A stretch of DNA of 5,860 nt from an uncultured Rhodobacterales bacterium (GTDB lineage: Bacteria; Pseudomonadota; Alphaproteobacteria; Rhodobacterales; Rhodobacteraceae). How positions within the stretch are numbered: position 1 is the first letter of the stretch; each line of letters opens with the position of its first letter. The position numbers and the translations under genes were made by a program. The DNA lies in NCBI GenBank assembly GCA_937901055.1, contig CALCGO010000536.1:1-5860 (forward strand), read 5' to 3'. Below, piece by piece: positions 5,047 to 5,860 of the stretch. The notes under the pieces were generated by a model, which was given only the letters and a program-made list of their open reading frames with translations, searched no databases and was not told the origin of the DNA.

Positions 5047-5860
5047 CATCATGCCCGCGCTACCAGCGAGCAACCCTTGCGCTGCAACACGGGAGGCGTT
5101 TAGTGTGACGTCGGTTGCAAAGCCAAAATAAATACAGGCCAGTGCCAGTATCCACATCGGGATCAGCATGGTAAGCGGGGCTTCTTTATAATCGGTTCCG
5201 GCGAGCGGGGTTTTGAGATAAAGCACCTCGATCACGCGCCAGACGTAGATCACAGCTAGCAAAGACGAAAGTACGATCAGTATGGAAATCGGCCACCAGC
5301 CTTTTTCGATGGTTGCCTCTACCAGTACCCATTTGCTGATAAAGCCAGCTGTGCCGGGCACGCCGATCAAGCTAAGGCCACCGATAACGATCGCGGCACT
5401 TGTCCACGGCATGGTTTTGCCCATTCCCTGAATGCGGTTGTAAAATGAGCCACCTGAGCGGAGTACCAGAATGCCGACGCCCATGAACAACGTTGCTTTA
5501 GTAATGCCGTGGTTAAACAGATGTGCAATGGCAGCCGTTAGGCCCGTTTCCGTTAACAGGCTAATGCCAAGCAACATGTACCCGATCTGCGCGATGCTGT
5601 AATATGCCAACATGCGTTTAAAATCACTCTGGAAGATCGCGATGAACGAAGCGGCGAACATTGCCAGAATGGCGAACGGTAGGATGATGAATTCTAGTGT
5701 GTTCACTTCGAACATAAATGCAGGTTGAAAGATCGAAAATGTGAATCGCAGCAGTACATATATCGCGACTTTGGTGGCTGTCGCTGCAAGGAACACTGTA
5801 ACGGCCGACGGGGCAAATGTGTATGCGCGCGGAAGCCATAAGTGCAGCGGGTAGATAGCA
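5044..5860 (-). CDS. MrpD-type antiporter subunit, C-terminal part (partial)
   Basis: The frame stays open to the right edge, so 271 C-terminal residues are present and the N-terminal part (helices 1 to about 6, including the helix-5 Glu) is missing. It begins inside the signature broken helix: AIYPLHLWLPRAYTFAPSAV, followed by helix-8 Lys30 (visible numbering) in LAATATKVAIYVLLR. Then come SDFKRMLAYYSIAQIGYMLLG (about 78-98) and helix-12 Lys121 in HLFNHGITKATLF with His113 and His117. This is the MrpD / 'monovalent cation/H+ antiporter subunit D' pattern. It ends in AGMM with TAG at 5046-5044, 3 bases before the next antiporter gene, so the two are co-transcribed. The GTG at 5796 is an internal Val codon, not a start. 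Superfamily membership is secure; the exact Mrp letter is inferred. Confidence 0.85.
   Translation of the reverse strand, partial: AIYPLHLWLPRAYTFAPSAVTVFLAATATKVAIYVLLRFTFSIFQPAFMFEVNTLEFIILPFAILAMFAASFIAIFQSDFKRMLAYYSIAQIGYMLLGISLLTETGLTAAIAHLFNHGITKATLFMGVGILVLRSGGSFYNRIQGMGKTMPWTSAAIVIGGLSLIGVPGTAGFISKWVLVEATIEKGWWPISILIVLSSLLAVIYVWRVIEVLYLKTPLAGTDYKEAPLTMLIPMWILALACIYFGFATDVTLNASRVAAQGLLAGSAGMM

Noticed and set aside
4754..5131. 125-codon plus-strand open frame opposite the antiporter genes
   Set aside because: Antisense to the junction of two clear antiporter genes; its composition is typical of the reverse of hydrophobic coding sequence.
5044..5796. GTG at 5796 as the start of a complete 250-residue protein
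   Set aside because: The frame is open to the window edge and the codons upstream encode the conserved PLHLWLP signature, so this is the tail of a full-size antiporter subunit, not a truncated gene.
1..5860. CRISPR arrays, tRNA/rRNA genes, insertion sequences, integrase sites
   Set aside because: No regularly spaced repeats, RNA-gene signatures, transposase-like frames or terminal inverted repeats were seen; almost all of the window is coding.

Overview
The window looks like chromosomal DNA of an alphaproteobacterium, most likely of the Rhodobacterales (Roseobacter group). This rests on three protein signatures recalled from family knowledge, with no database search: a short PopZ/DUF2497-like protein directly after a TolC-type outer-membrane gene, an SseB-family protein ending in GMDPQKPPKLR, and an Mrp-like cluster of proton-antiporter membrane subunits. 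Base composition is moderate and even, and I see no sign of mobile DNA.

Layout. Positions 1-745 are read left to right. They hold the 3' end of a TolC-family efflux protein (to 248), a 62-base gap, and a 144-residue PopZ-like protein (311-745). Everything from 742 to the right edge is read right to left as one tightly packed operon. In transcription order it holds a MrpD/NuoM-type antiporter subunit cut by the window edge (5860-5044), a second complete antiporter subunit of 489 residues (5040-3571), a 114-residue two-helix membrane protein of unknown function (3561-3217), a third, NuoL-like antiporter subunit of 565 residues (3224-1527), and an SseB-family protein of 258 residues (1518-742). 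Spacings are 3 bases, 9 bases, an 8-base overlap and 8 bases, so the five genes are almost certainly co-transcribed and partly translationally coupled. The operon promoter lies beyond the right edge. The two transcription units meet tail to tail with stop codons overlapping by 4 bases.

Function. The three large proteins belong to the Proton_antipo_M superfamily shared by complex I subunits NuoL/M/N and Mrp antiporter subunits A/D. They keep the buried charged residues of the proton path: a Glu in the fifth helix where that part is present, Lys in helices 7 and 8, and a Lys in helix 12. No electron-transfer subunit lies inside the window. The simplest reading is a multi-subunit Mrp-type cation/proton antiporter whose remaining small subunits (B, C, E, F, G types) would lie upstream, to the right. 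A proton-pumping module coupled to another partner cannot be excluded. The best candidates for something undescribed are the 114-residue protein wedged between two antiporter subunits and the SseB-family gene at the end of the operon.
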